Shown: in pieces, positions 34,345 through 43,191 of the stretch
Layout: the number at the start of each line of letters is the position of its first letter
Numbering within the stretch: the stretch's first letter is position 1
DNA from: Nocardia inohanensis NBRC 100128
Lineage (GTDB): Bacteria > Actinomycetota > Actinomycetes > Mycobacteriales > Mycobacteriaceae
Assembly: GCF_001612945.1 (NCBI RefSeq)
Contig: NZ_BDBK01000002.1
Coordinates: forward strand, 620,001 to 684,000
DNA: 64,000 nucleotides
Direction of reading: 5' to 3'
The notes under the pieces: generated by a model
Told to the model about the DNA's origin: nothing
The model's input: only the letters and a program-made list of their open reading frames with translations
Databases searched by the model: none
Translations under genes and position numbers: made by a program

Positions 34345-35385
34345 ATGTACACCTCGAGTTTGGCTATCGATATCCAACAGGGGCTGTCGGACGCGTGGAG
34401 TTCGGTCGCGACGTTCGTGCCGAAGTTCGTCGGGTTCCTGGCCATTCTGCTCATCGGCTGGTTCGTGGCGAAAATCGTTCAGCGCCTGGTGGTTCGAGTT
34501 CTGCACCGAGTCGGTTTCGACCGGCTGGTGGAGCGCGCCGGCATCAAGGACATGCTGGCGAACTCCAGCTACGACGCCACCCAGATCATGGCGAAGCTGG
34601 CCTACTACGCGATCCTGTTGATCACCCTGCAACTCGGCTTCGGCGTCTTCGGCCCGAATCCGGTGAGCGACATGCTGAACGGCATCGTGGCCTGGCTGCC
34701 CAGGCTGGCGGTCGCACTCGTCATCGTGTGCATTGCCGGGGCCATCGCCAAGGCGGTCATGGACATGATCGCGAACATGTTGTCCGGCTTGGAGTACGGT
34801 CGCATGCTCGGCCGCGTCGCCGCCGTATTCATCTGGGGCATAGGCATTATCGCCGCGCTGAACCAGATCGGCGTTGGCACCTCGGTCACCATGCCGATCC
34901 TCATCACGGTCCTGGCGACCATCGCCGGCGTGCTCATCGTCGGCTTCGGCGGCGGGCTGGTGCGGCCCATGCAGGACCGCTGGGACCGCTGGCTGAACAA
35001 TATCGAGGGCGAGATGCCCGAGCTCAAGGGTCATGCCCAGGCGTACCAGCGCGGCCGTGAGGATGCGGCTCGCGCCCGGGAAACCGCGCGTCAGCAGCAG
35101 GGCATGATGCAGCAGGGCGGTCAGCAGATGCCGCCCGGCAAATGGGCCGAGCAACCCGTCGGCACCGCTACCGGAGCGGGGCAGCAAGGTTACGGCCAGC
35201 AGGGCTACAGCCAGCCGGGCTACGGTCAGCAGGGCTATGCCCAGCAGGGCTACGGCGAGCAGGGCTACGGCCGGCAGGGCCAAAGCCGGCAAGGCGGCTA
35301 CGGATCCGCGCAGCAGCCGCCGGAGTCGCCGGAACGCCGCGGCCGCAGCGGCTACGACCCGGATGATGACGCCGGGATGCGCTGA
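34345..35385 (+). CDS. Conserved TM-helix (CmpX/MscS-like) membrane protein with Q/G/Y repeat tail
   Basis: The ATG at 34345 follows AGGAG; 346 residues. Five hydrophobic segments occupy residues ~25-215, with repeated TM_helix (PF05552-like) sections such as [40 protein letters not shown] and [20 protein letters not shown]. The Pfam TM_helix group is related to small mechanosensitive channels, but no full MscS pore domain is seen. Residues ~275-315 are six or seven GYxQQG hexapeptides. The tail ends acidic (DPDDDAGMR). Confidence 0.75.
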   Translation: MYTSSLAIDIQQGLSDAWSSVATFVPKFVGFLAILLIGWFVAKIVQRLVVRVLHRVGFDRLVERAGIKDMLANSSYDATQIMAKLAYYAILLITLQLGFGVFGPNPVSDMLNGIVAWLPRLAVALVIVCIAGAIAKAVMDMIANMLSGLEYGRMLGRVAAVFIWGIGIIAALNQIGVGTSVTMPILITVLATIAGVLIVGFGGGLVRPMQDRWDRWLNNIEGEMPELKGHAQAYQRGREDAARARETARQQQGMMQQGGQQMPPGKWAEQPVGTATGAGQQGYGQQGYSQPGYGQQGYAQQGYGEQGYGRQGQSRQGGYGSAQQPPESPERRGRSGYDPDDDAGMR

Positions 35386-35402
35386 CGCACAAGTGAATAC
35401 GC

Positions 35403-35435
35403 GAACGGCCCGCGCACCGAGTGCGCGGGCCGTTC
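35403..35435. terminator. Bidirectional terminator
   Basis: A 14-bp perfect stem GAACGGCCCGCGCA/TGCGCGGGCCGTTC with a 5-nt loop lies between two convergent genes. Confidence 0.75.
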
Positions 35436-35453
35436 CGTTCGAAAGCGCTGCCT

Positions 35454-35798
35454 TCAGTCGCCGCGCGCGAGGGCGCACACGCCGGCGAGGCGCAGGTGCA
35501 CCCAGTCGGCGTGCTGCCAGTCCTCGGGCACGATCGGCAGTTCGACGCCGGATTCCCGCACGTCCTCGAGCAGTCCCCGGGCATATCCGGCGAGCAGCAC
35601 GCTCACCGGCACGGTGGCCGAGTTCTCCACCCCCAGTTCGAGAATGTCGCGGACCGCGGCGGCGTGCTGATCCACCGCCGCGCATACGCCGGGAAATTCC
35701 TGCGCGGCCAACATGGCCGAGGCTCCGTGCGTGCGCTGCAAGCGGTTCAGAGTCTTACGCGCCGAGACGACGAGCAGGGCGGAGCCGGGCAAAAACAC
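35454..35798 (-). CDS. DUF6401-like small protein
   Basis: A 114-residue protein starting at ATG 35798. Segments SARKTLNRLQRTHGA, AAVDQHAAAVRDILELGVEN, SVLLAGYARGLLEDVRESGV and EDWQHADWVHLRLAGVCALA resemble DUF6401 proteins of actinomycetes, which have no known biochemical role. The family name is given from memory. It is monocistronic. Confidence 0.65.
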   Translation of the reverse strand: MFLPGSALLVVSARKTLNRLQRTHGASAMLAAQEFPGVCAAVDQHAAAVRDILELGVENSATVPVSVLLAGYARGLLEDVRESGVELPIVPEDWQHADWVHLRLAGVCALARGD

Positions 35799-35882
35799 GA
35801 CGTCATGCTAGCAATCTGCGGGCATTCTCGGATCGGGCTGTGAGATATCGCGCAGTTCCTCCCCGAACATCCGGAATGTGAT

Positions 35883-37058
35883 TCAGCGGAAGGCCTTGGA
35901 ACCGGTCAAAGCCTCACCGAGCACCAGCTGATGCACCTCCGCGGTGCCCTCGTAGGTGAGTACGGACTCCAGATTGTTGGCGTGCCGCAGCACCGGATAT
36001 TCCAGGGTGATCCCGTTCGCGCCGAGAATGGTCCGGCACTCCCGGGCGATGGCGATGGCCTCGCGCGTGCTGTTCAGCTTGCCCGCGCTGATCTGCTCGT
36101 TGGTGACCACGTGCCGGTCCTTGAGCCGCCCCAGATGCAGGGCCAGCAGCTGCCCCTTGCCGAGCTCGACGGCCATATCCGCCAGCTTGGCCTGGGTCAG
36201 CTGGTAGGCGGCCAGCGGCTTGTCGAAGACTTCCCGAGTGCGCGCGTAATCGATTGCGGCGGAAAGACAATCGCGGGCCGCCCCGAGCGCCCCGAACACG
36301 ATGCCGAAGCGCGCTTCGGAGAGACAGCCCAGCGGCGAGGCCAGTCCGCGCGCTTCCGGCAGCATCGCGTCGGCGGGCAGTCGCACCCCGTCGAAGGAGA
36401 GTTCCGCCGTGATGGAGGCCCGCAGCGACAGCTTGTGCGTCATCTCGCGCGCGCTGAATCCCGGTGTGTCCGTGGGCACTACGAAGCCGCGCACCACATC
36501 CCGTTCCCCTTCGCGCGACTGCGCCCACACGATCGCCACATCCGCGACCGATCCGTTGGTGATCCACATCTTCGCGCCGTCGAGCACCCAGTCGTCGCCG
36601 TCGCGGCGCGCCCGCGTCCGCATGCCGCCGGGGTTCGAGCCGAAGTCCGGTTCGGTCAATCCGAAGCAGCCGATCAGCTGCCCGGCGGCCATTCCCGGCA
36701 GCCAGCGTTGCTTCTGCTCCTCGGATCCGTACTTGTGAATCGCGGTCATGGCGAGCGAGCCCTGCACCGAAACCAGGCTGCGCACACCGGAATCCACGGC
36801 TTCGAGCTCCAGGCAGGCCAGGCCGTAGGCGGTGGCCGAGGTCCCCGCGCACCCGTAGCCCTCGAGATGCATGCCGAGCAGTCCGAGCTTGCCGAGCTCC
36901 GGCGCCAGCTCCCGCACCGGGAAGGTGCCCGCCTCGAACCACTCCGCGATGGACGGCCGCAACCGTTCCGCCGCGAAGGCCCGCACGGTGTCCCGGATCT
37001 GCCGCTCCTCGTCGTCGAGCAGGGAGTCGATGGCAAAAAGCTCGTCTACGGTGACCAT
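35883..37058 (-). CDS. Acyl-CoA dehydrogenase (glutaryl-CoA dehydrogenase-like)
   Basis: The 391-residue FAD enzyme has FGLTEPDFGSNPGGM (flavin/substrate loop), WITNGSVADVAIVWA, and the catalytic base in VLTYEGTAEVHQLVLGEAL. The sequence around VSVQGSLAMTAIHKYGSEEQ favours the glutaryl-CoA dehydrogenase branch, which oxidatively decarboxylates glutaryl-CoA in lysine/tryptophan breakdown; other short-chain substrates remain possible. It is transcribed divergently from metB, 89 bp between starts. Confidence 0.88.
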   Translation of the reverse strand: MVTVDELFAIDSLLDDEERQIRDTVRAFAAERLRPSIAEWFEAGTFPVRELAPELGKLGLLGMHLEGYGCAGTSATAYGLACLELEAVDSGVRSLVSVQGSLAMTAIHKYGSEEQKQRWLPGMAAGQLIGCFGLTEPDFGSNPGGMRTRARRDGDDWVLDGAKMWITNGSVADVAIVWAQSREGERDVVRGFVVPTDTPGFSAREMTHKLSLRASITAELSFDGVRLPADAMLPEARGLASPLGCLSEARFGIVFGALGAARDCLSAAIDYARTREVFDKPLAAYQLTQAKLADMAVELGKGQLLALHLGRLKDRHVVTNEQISAGKLNSTREAIAIARECRTILGANGITLEYPVLRHANNLESVLTYEGTAEVHQLVLGEALTGSKAFR

Positions 37059-37147
37059 GAGCCCACCCTACGACCGAACCGCCCATTTCCCACCCGCGAA
37101 TCGGCCCGGGGGCGGGGGCCGATCGGGGGCGTTTTAGGCTGGGGGAC

Positions 37148-38293
37148 ATGAGTGATCAGCTGGGTTTCTCCACGCGAGCCGTGCATGCCGGGTTCGATCC
37201 GGACCCTCAGACCGGTGCGGTGAACGTGCCGATCTACGCCAGCTCGACCTTCGCCCAGGATGGCGTGGGCGGAATGCGCGGCGGATACGAGTACGCGCGC
37301 ACCGGGAATCCGACCCGCACGGCCCTGGAGGCCAATCTGGCGGCGCTGGAGTCGGGCACGTACGGGCGGGCCTTCGCCTCCGGTATGGCGGCCACCGACT
37401 GTGCGCTGCGGGCGAACCTGCGCCCCGGTGATCACCTGGTCATTCCGAACGACGCCTACGGCGGCACCTTCCGGTTGATCGACAAGGTGTTCACCCAGTG
37501 GGGGATCACCTACGACGTGGCCGCGGTGTCGGACGCGGACGCGGTGGCGGCGGTCATGAAGCCGAACACCAAACTGGTCTGGATCGAGACGCCCACCAAT
37601 CCGCTGCTGAACATCGGCGATATCGCGGCGCTGGCCGATGTCGCACACGCCGGTGGCGCGAAGCTGGTGGTCGACAACACCTTCGCCTCCCCGTACTTGC
37701 AGCAGCCGTTGCTGCTGGGCGCGGACATCGTGATCCACTCGACCACCAAGTACCTGGGCGGGCACTCCGACGTCGTCGGCGGCGCTCTGATCACCAACGA
37801 TCAGGAGCTGGATGCCAAGTTCGCGTTTCTCCAGAACGGCGCCGGCGCGGTGCCGGGCCCGATGGATGCGTTCCTGACCATGCGCGGCATCAAGACCCTC
37901 GCGGTGCGCATGGATCGGCATTGCGACAACGCCGAGACCATCGCCGAGTTCCTCGCCAACCACCCGAAGGTCGCCCAGGTCATCTACCCGGGCCTGCCCG
38001 AGCACCCGGGTCACACCGTCGCCCAGAAGCAGATGCGCCGCTTCGGCGGCATGATCTCGGTCCGCGTGCACGGCGGCAAGGAAGCGGCGCTCGACTTCTG
38101 CGCCCGCACCAAGATCTTCACCCTCGCCGAATCCCTCGGCGGCGTGGAATCGCTCATCGAGCACCCGGGCGCCATGACCCACGCCTCCACCGCCGGCTCG
38201 GCCCTCGAGGTTCCCGCCGACCTGGTCCGCCTCTCGGTCGGCATCGAAGACATCGGCGACCTCCTCGCCGACATCGAGCAAGCCCTCGGCTGA
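37148..38293 (+). CDS. metB: Cystathionine gamma-synthase
   Basis: A 381-residue PLP enzyme of the Cys/Met metabolism family. Motifs include the N-terminal STRAVHAGFDPDPQTGAVNV, EYARTGNPTR, VWIETPTNPLLNIGDIAA, and PLP lysine in IHSTTKYLGGHSDVVGGA. It condenses O-acyl-homoserine with cysteine to cystathionine. Gamma-lyases are close relatives, but the position next to greA/mca matches metB (Rv1079) of M. tuberculosis. A strong hairpin follows. Confidence 0.92.
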   Translation: MSDQLGFSTRAVHAGFDPDPQTGAVNVPIYASSTFAQDGVGGMRGGYEYARTGNPTRTALEANLAALESGTYGRAFASGMAATDCALRANLRPGDHLVIPNDAYGGTFRLIDKVFTQWGITYDVAAVSDADAVAAVMKPNTKLVWIETPTNPLLNIGDIAALADVAHAGGAKLVVDNTFASPYLQQPLLLGADIVIHSTTKYLGGHSDVVGGALITNDQELDAKFAFLQNGAGAVPGPMDAFLTMRGIKTLAVRMDRHCDNAETIAEFLANHPKVAQVIYPGLPEHPGHTVAQKQMRRFGGMISVRVHGGKEAALDFCARTKIFTLAESLGGVESLIEHPGAMTHASTAGSALEVPADLVRLSVGIEDIGDLLADIEQALG

Positions 38294-38302
38294 CAATGAC
38301 GA

Positions 38303-38344
38303 AAAACGCGGCGCTGCACCGGGTCCGGTGCAGCGCCGCGTTTT
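38303..38344. terminator. Bidirectional terminator after metB
   Basis: Two arms of up to 20 bases (AAAACGCGGCGCTGCACCGG and its reverse complement) with only 2 nt between them, so the innermost pairs must open. A- and T-tracts at the outer ends make it work in both directions. Confidence 0.88.
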
Positions 38345-38361
38345 CGTTCGGATCGCGGCCG

Positions 38362-38484
38362 CTGATTTCGCGAGGTCGGGGTAACTCCCCGGGGACGACC
38401 GGAATCGGGTTGTCTCCGGACCGCCGGCACGGATGCGAAACCGCCTACGGCTCTCAGCCGTCCGCTGAAGCCGCGGGGAGGCGG
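38362..38484 (-). ncRNA. Candidate structured 3'-UTR element, copy B
   Basis: This 123-bp element begins one base after the greA stop, in the same orientation as copy A after the thiolase. Minus-strand pairing includes CGGCT-GAG-AGCCG, an enclosing CCGCC/GGCGG, and CGGGG-AGTTA-CCCCG. End blocks CCGCCTC and CGAAATCAG are shared with copy A, while the centre differs. The bidirectional terminator at 38303 lies beyond it. Confidence 0.55.
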
Positions 38485-38485
38485 G

Positions 38486-38986
38486 TCAGCTGTGGTAGGG
38501 CTCAGCCGATACGAGGGTCACCTTCATGACGTTTCCGTTGGGAAGGGTGTACTGGCGGGTTTCGCCGACCTTGGCGTCGATCAAAGCCCCACCCAGCGGC
38601 GAGTTGGGGGAGTAGGTCTCCAGGTCGGTGGAGCCCAGGCCCTCTTCGCGGGTGGCGATGAGGAAGGTCTCGGTATCGCTCTCGTCGCCGTCGTAATAGA
38701 CCTTGACGACGGAGCCGGGCAGCGCGATCCCGGACTGCGACGGCGCCACGCCCACCTTGGCGTTGTTCAGCAGTTCTTGCAGCTGGCGAATGCGCGCCTC
38801 CTGCTGGCCCTGCTCTTCACGCGCGGCGTGGTAGCCACCGTTCTCCTTGAGATCGCCTTCTTCACGACGCTCGTTGATTTCGGCCGCGATGACCGGACGG
38901 TTGGCGATGAGCGCGGCGAGTTCGCTCGTGAGCCTCTCGTGCGACTCCGGTGTCAGCCAGGTCACGTTCTCAGTCATCTCGATCAC
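38486..38986 (-). CDS. greA: Transcription elongation factor GreA
   Basis: A 166-residue protein with an N-terminal coiled coil ([20 protein letters not shown] through [11 protein letters not shown]) bearing the acidic tip [14 protein letters not shown], and a C-terminal FKBP-like globule ([20 protein letters not shown]). It stimulates RNA polymerase cleavage of backtracked transcripts. The actinobacterial form with [12 protein letters not shown] is recognisable. The position beside metB and mca agrees with the mycobacterial order. Confidence 0.95.
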   Translation of the reverse strand: MIEMTENVTWLTPESHERLTSELAALIANRPVIAAEINERREEGDLKENGGYHAAREEQGQQEARIRQLQELLNNAKVGVAPSQSGIALPGSVVKVYYDGDESDTETFLIATREEGLGSTDLETYSPNSPLGGALIDAKVGETRQYTLPNGNVMKVTLVSAEPYHS

Positions 38987-39218
38987 TCCCTAGTAGTTGT
39001 CCCCGGCAGGCCGGGATTCCCTGATCCCGCTATACCCAGCCGGAGCTGGACATGACGAGGTTGGACGGCCAGAGCGTTCCTGGGGGAGATACCCGAGCGC
39101 ACCTGCCGCCAATGCAAGCAAACACGGCTCCGAACCCCGGAACCGTGTGTTGGGTCATTCTAGCACGATTTATAAAGGCGCAGGTAGAAGCGTCAAAGCG
39201 GGTCGCGGACCGGACTTT

Positions 39219-39635
39219 TCACCCGGCACGCAGGTATGCGGGCACCTTGTCGTCGCAGGCGTAGATATTGGCCGCGCCGGCCCGTGCGGTGGTCTTCAAG
39301 GTGGTGGTGAGCCGGACCGTACCGCTGTCGGATCCGGGCACCAGGACCTCGCGGCGGCCGACCTCGAGGCTGTCGGGGTCCATGGCGCGGATGTAGCAGA
39401 CCACCGGCTGGTTCGGGTCCTTGCGGGTCAGCTTGAAATCGACCTCGACCGTGGAGTCGTCGACGACGGTGTACCCCAGGCGTTCGGGCTCGATGTCCTT
39501 GGGGCCGTAGGTGCGGTAGCCCATCCAGGCCACCCCGAGTCCGGCCAGAATGACCACCGCGCCCAGGGCGTACGGCAGCCAGCGCCGGTTCTTGCGTGGC
39601 GCAATCCCGTACCGGTCGGCCGGTCTTTCGGTCAT
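39219..39635 (-). CDS. DUF4307 membrane-anchored protein
   Basis: Start at ATG 39635 with GGGAG upstream; 138 residues (an in-frame GTG lies three codons earlier). A basic N-terminus (RYGIAPRKNRRW) and one membrane helix (residues ~22-41) are followed by an external beta domain, with CYIRAMDPDSLEVGRREVLV being typical of DUF4307. Function unknown. It lies between greA and divergently placed mca, as Rv1081c does in M. tuberculosis. Confidence 0.85.
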   Translation of the reverse strand: MTERPADRYGIAPRKNRRWLPYALGAVVILAGLGVAWMGYRTYGPKDIEPERLGYTVVDDSTVEVDFKLTRKDPNQPVVCYIRAMDPDSLEVGRREVLVPGSDSGTVRLTTTLKTTARAGAANIYACDDKVPAYLRAG

Positions 39636-39769
39636 GACGCGCACTCCCGGGGGGTAGGTCGGAACAAATAACGATCGGATGGAACTATAGGGAATAGAGA
39701 TCGGACACGGCCTGGGACTCCGGCGAAGGCGATACAGATGAGCATTGTGATCGGTGAGGTGAACGAGAA

Positions 39770-40669
39770 GTGAGTGGTCTTCGCCTCATGGCGGTACACG
39801 CGCACCCCGACGACGAATCCAGCAAGGGCGCGGCGACGACCGCGCGCTACGCGGCCGAAGGCAACGAGGTGCTGGTCGTCACGCTGACCGGCGGCGAGCG
39901 CGGCGACATTCTCAATCCGGCGATGGACACCCCGGGCATCAAGGATCGCATCGCCGAGGTGCGGCGCGAGGAGATGGCCGCGGCCGCCGAGGCGCTGGGC
40001 GTCGAGCAGGTCTGGCTCGGCTTCGTGGATTCCGGTCTGCCCGAAGGCGATCCGCTGCCCCCGCTGCCCGAGGGCAGCTTCGCGCTGGTGCCCCTGGACG
40101 AGGCCACCGAAGCGCTGGTGAAGGTGGTGCGCGAATTCAAGCCGCACGTCATCACCACCTACGACGAGATGGGTGGCTACCCGCACCCCGATCACATCAT
40201 GTGCCACCAGGTCTCCGTCGCCGCCTACGAGGCCGCCGGTGATCCGGAGAAGTTCCCCGACGCGGGTGAGCCGTGGACGCCGTTGAAGCTGTACTACAAC
40301 CACGGTTTCAGCCTGACGCGCCTCGAGATCTTCGCCGACGAGTACGAGCGGCGCGGCGAACCGTTCCCCATGCAGGACTGGATGGATCGCATGCGCAAGT
40401 ACGCCGCCGAACGCGGCGACATCATGGGCCGGGTCACCACCCAGGTCGAGTGTGCGAAATACTTCCCCCAGCGTGACGATGCCCTGCGCGCGCACGCCAC
40501 TCAGATCGACCCGAACGGCGCCTTCTTCGCCATCCCCACCGAGTTGCAGCAGAAGCTGTGGCCCACCGAGGAATTCGAGCTGGCCAAGACCCGGGTGAAG
40601 ACCGCCATCCCCGAAACCGACCTGTTCGCGGGAATCGACGACGCCGACACCGAGGACCCCGACCGATGA
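39770..40669 (+). CDS. mca: Mycothiol S-conjugate amidase
   Basis: A GTG start gives 299 residues. Zinc ligands appear in [11 protein letters not shown] (residues 10-20) and [10 protein letters not shown]. Mca cleaves mycothiol-toxin conjugates to a mercapturic acid and GlcN-inositol, the mycothiol detoxification route; MshB is the paralogue, but the length, [18 protein letters not shown] start and gene position favour Mca. Its presence shows a mycothiol-using actinomycete. The next gene overlaps its stop by ATGA. Confidence 0.93.
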   Translation: MSGLRLMAVHAHPDDESSKGAATTARYAAEGNEVLVVTLTGGERGDILNPAMDTPGIKDRIAEVRREEMAAAAEALGVEQVWLGFVDSGLPEGDPLPPLPEGSFALVPLDEATEALVKVVREFKPHVITTYDEMGGYPHPDHIMCHQVSVAAYEAAGDPEKFPDAGEPWTPLKLYYNHGFSLTRLEIFADEYERRGEPFPMQDWMDRMRKYAAERGDIMGRVTTQVECAKYFPQRDDALRAHATQIDPNGAFFAIPTELQQKLWPTEEFELAKTRVKTAIPETDLFAGIDDADTEDPDR

Positions 40670-40935
40670 TCCTGACCCTGCTCGCCCAAGGAAATACGCC
40701 CACCGGACCCGAATTCGGTAAGGCGTCACCCCTTGGCCTCGTCATCATCCTGGTCCTGCTGGCCGGCACCGTGCTGCTCATCCGCAATATGAACAAGCAC
40801 ATCAAGGGCCTGCCCGCGACCTTCTCCCCGGAACATCCGGAACCGGATCAGGAAGCCGACGAGGGAACCGAGCACGGGATCACCACGCGCGAGGCGGAGC
40901 AGCCGAAGCCGGAGGCATCCAACGGCACCGCCTGA
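40666..40935 (+). CDS. Small single-pass membrane protein, translationally coupled to mca
   Basis: The ATG at 40666 overlaps the mca stop; 89 residues. One membrane helix (residues ~23-39, [20 protein letters not shown]) is followed by a basic NKHIKGLP segment and an acidic, disordered tail. It matches Rv1083 in position and layout (from memory). Function unknown; coupling to mca suggests a link to thiol metabolism but nothing in the sequence proves it. Confidence 0.85.
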   Translation: MILTLLAQGNTPTGPEFGKASPLGLVIILVLLAGTVLLIRNMNKHIKGLPATFSPEHPEPDQEADEGTEHGITTREAEQPKPEASNGTA

Positions 40936-40955
40936 CGGCGCGCACAAAGCAATTC

Positions 40956-40985
40956 GCGGCCCCGGTCCTGATGGACCGGGGCCGC
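40956..40985 (+). terminator. GC-rich hairpin terminator
   Basis: A 13-bp perfect stem GCGGCCCCGGTCC/GGACCGGGGCCGC with a TGAT loop, 20 bp after the stop; no clear U-tract. From here to 41161 there is no gene. Confidence 0.6.
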
Positions 40986-41161
40986 AATGGTCGGTGGGGA
41001 ACCCGGCGAGCCCGCGCATGCCGCGGGAGATGCGACCCCGCCGTCGTATCGGCCGCGCTCCGAAGTGGTGCGGCGTCGCTCGCCGTGGCGGGAGCGGCAC
41101 CCGCGGGTCCGCCCGGTGCCGTCCCGCTCCTGGCGACGAGCGGGACGGTCGGATTCGGTTG

Positions 41162-42790
41162 TCAGAAGGGCCAGTTCGCGTGCTCGCCCGCTTCGATGAG
41201 GGGGATCATCGAGAACGCGGTGTCGGTCAGTCCGCCGAAGGCGTGGCGGTTTTGGCCGCCAGTGGGGGCGTGGCCGTGGCGGTAGCCCATGAGGTTCCAG
41301 GTGTAGAGCGGAACCGACTCGGGCAGGGCCGAATTGACGTCGCGGCCGGTGGCCTGTTCATCGGTGAGGATGACGACGCGGTCTTGGCCGGTGAAATGCT
41401 TGCGCACCGCGCCGGCGGTGTCGGTGCCGCCGCCGATGAAGAAGCCGTCGGACTTCCAGCGGTCGACGGCGCGCAGGACCGGTTCGCCGTCCCGCAAAGG
41501 GAAGGGAATGGTGTGCGCGTAACCGGTGCCGTTCCAATGGCCGGCGGCGGAGTAGGACACCACGTCGGCGTGCTCGCAGCGGGTGGCGAGGGCGAGGCCG
41601 AACACGGTCGCGGCGTCCCAGCAGCAGAGGGTGCCGTCCTTGGAGAATTTCGCCGTCATCGAACCGGAGGTGTCGATCAGCACCAGGGTGCGGCCGGGCA
41701 GTGCCGGGATCGACGCCAGCGAATGGTTCAGCGCCTGCTCCAGGGCGTGGCCCCAGCGCAGCGACGGCGCCGCCCGGTACGCCGACAGGAAGCGCATGGG
41801 CAGCTGGCGGGAGGCCCGCACCTGCTCCGGATCCGCCAGGCGCGCAGCCACTTCCGCGGCCACCGCATCGGACACACCGGCCTGGTCGAAATTGCGGAGG
41901 TTGCGCAACCGGGCCGTGTAACCCATGGACGGGATGAGCGCCTCCCACACCGCGGCATCCATCGGGCCCTGTAGCCAACCGGCCACGGCTTCCCAGGTCA
42001 TACCGGCGGAACGCAGTGTGGTGCGGGCGGTTTCGGCATCGGCGAAGAGGGCGCGGCGATGCTCGGCCGGGGTTGCGAGCAGCTCCGCGCGGGCGCGCAG
42101 GATGCGCAGCTCCTCCGGCATGGGATTCGCCCGATTATGCCGCCGATCGATGGCATGCGCGAAAAGCGCTCCCTGCCAAGGCTTGTCGGCCGCGGCGGCA
42201 GGGTGCGTCAGTTCCAGCACATCACCGAATCGGAAGGAGCGGGCATCGCTGTCCCACTTGGCCAGCGCGCGTTCGTCGTACAGGCGGCGCACGGCATCGC
42301 CGATACCGCGCTTCACCGGTTTGGGCAGCGCGCGACCGTGAACGGCGTGCCAGTAGGCGATGAGTTCACCGGGTTCGTCGGCGCGCAGCAGCACGGAATC
42401 GATTACCTGGCGCGACATTCCGGATTCACCCGCCTCGAGGCGGGCCTTGGTGAACTCGGCCGCGCCGACCAGTGCGGCCGTGCGCAGGTTCGCGGTGCCG
42501 CGCAGCCAGCACAGGAATCGCGCCGTCCATTCCGGATCGGCGAGGGTGGCCGCGCGCACCAGCACGGCGAAACGGTGATCTCGTTCGCCGGCGGATTCGT
42601 AGAAGGTGTTCTCTCCCACCAGATTCGACACCGCGAGCAGGAACAGCTCACCCTGCACCGTGCGCTGATACCCGGGCGCGCCCTCACGGGTGCGGGCGGA
42701 CGGCAACTCCTCGCCGCGAACGGGCGAGGTGGCGGTGGCGGCGAGCGGCGCGACGATGCCGCGCAGGCGTGCGATATTGAACTTGGCCAT
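41162..42790 (-). CDS. rsr: TROVE-domain Ro60/Rsr RNA-binding protein
   Basis: A 542-residue protein. The N-terminal ~360 residues form the helical TROVE ring that binds structured RNA (YQRTVQGELFLLAVSNLVGE, ADPEWTARFLCWLRGTANLR). The C-terminal von Willebrand A domain has a full MIDAS: D373-S375-S377 in LIDTSGSM, Thr in GGGTDTAG, Asp in ILTDEQA. Bacterial Rsr works with Y RNAs in rRNA maturation and RNA decay with PNPase. Immediately upstream on the same strand are two tRNA-like RNA modules, as expected for YrlA. No rtcB or PNPase gene is close. Confidence 0.93.
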   Translation of the reverse strand: MAKFNIARLRGIVAPLAATATSPVRGEELPSARTREGAPGYQRTVQGELFLLAVSNLVGENTFYESAGERDHRFAVLVRAATLADPEWTARFLCWLRGTANLRTAALVGAAEFTKARLEAGESGMSRQVIDSVLLRADEPGELIAYWHAVHGRALPKPVKRGIGDAVRRLYDERALAKWDSDARSFRFGDVLELTHPAAAADKPWQGALFAHAIDRRHNRANPMPEELRILRARAELLATPAEHRRALFADAETARTTLRSAGMTWEAVAGWLQGPMDAAVWEALIPSMGYTARLRNLRNFDQAGVSDAVAAEVAARLADPEQVRASRQLPMRFLSAYRAAPSLRWGHALEQALNHSLASIPALPGRTLVLIDTSGSMTAKFSKDGTLCCWDAATVFGLALATRCEHADVVSYSAAGHWNGTGYAHTIPFPLRDGEPVLRAVDRWKSDGFFIGGGTDTAGAVRKHFTGQDRVVILTDEQATGRDVNSALPESVPLYTWNLMGYRHGHAPTGGQNRHAFGGLTDTAFSMIPLIEAGEHANWPF

Positions 42791-42847
42791 GAGAATTCCC
42801 CTGATTCACACGGGGTGGCAAGGGTGTGACCGGCCCGAGAACAAAGC

Positions 42848-42955
42848 GACGACGGTACCGTTGAGCTACCACTACACCACCGCACGCGTATGCGTACGGG
42901 CCGGAATCGAACCGACGCCGCCTGAACCGGAATCAGATGTGAAGTAACCGTTGTC
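42848..42955 (-). ncRNA. Y-RNA-like (YrlA-type) RNA, copy 1: permuted tRNA-like module
   Basis: Read on the minus strand: closing stem GACAACGG (42955-42948) with CCGTCGTC (42855-42848, one mismatch); a T-arm GTCGG-TTCGATT-CCGGC (42916-42900); then an acceptor-like stem CCGTACGC/GCGTGCGG closed by an ATAC loop (42899-42880); then TG and a D-arm-like GGTAGCTCAACGGTACC (42870-42854). T-arm before D-arm with a closed acceptor end means a circularly permuted tRNA fold, as in bacterial YrlA RNAs. Ends are approximate. It lies 57 bp upstream of rsr. Confidence 0.65.
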
Positions 42956-42996
42956 TGCGCACCGGGCCGGTGCACACCATGCCCCCGAGATAAGTT

Positions 42997-43081
42997 GGCG
43001 ACAGTGGAAATACTGCTCCCGAAGTGAGCTGTCGCCCCAGGAGTGGAGCGACCAGGAATCGAACCCGAAGTAACTGTCACC
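42997..43081 (-). ncRNA. Y-RNA-like (YrlA-type) RNA, copy 2: permuted tRNA-like module
   Basis: Read on the minus strand: 9-bp closing stem GGTGACAGT/ACTGTCGCC (43081-43073 with 43005-42997, one G-U); T-arm TCGGG-TTCGATT-CCTGG (43068-43052); acceptor-like stem TCGCTCC/GGGGCGA closed by ACTCCT (43051-43032); CA as positions 8-9; D-arm GCTC-ACTTCGG-GAGC (43029-43015). Every helix is complete. The closing stem is the likely Rsr-binding stem. It stands 41 nt upstream of copy 1, in the same orientation as rsr. Confidence 0.75.
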
Positions 43082-43191
43082 GGCGCACCGGGTGCGAACA
43101 GAAAAGTACGCTGAGACAATTCATCGCCGCAATCGATTTTCGCGCGCGCGGAAATCGCCTGGTGCCCCGTCGCATGCTGTGTGAGGGTTCA

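Noticed and set aside
42848..43081. Ordinary tRNA genes, suggested by the TTCGATT T-loops
   Set aside because: The T-arm precedes the D-arm, acceptor stems are closed by loops and no anticodon arm is in the normal place; a permuted Y-RNA-type module explains all stems.
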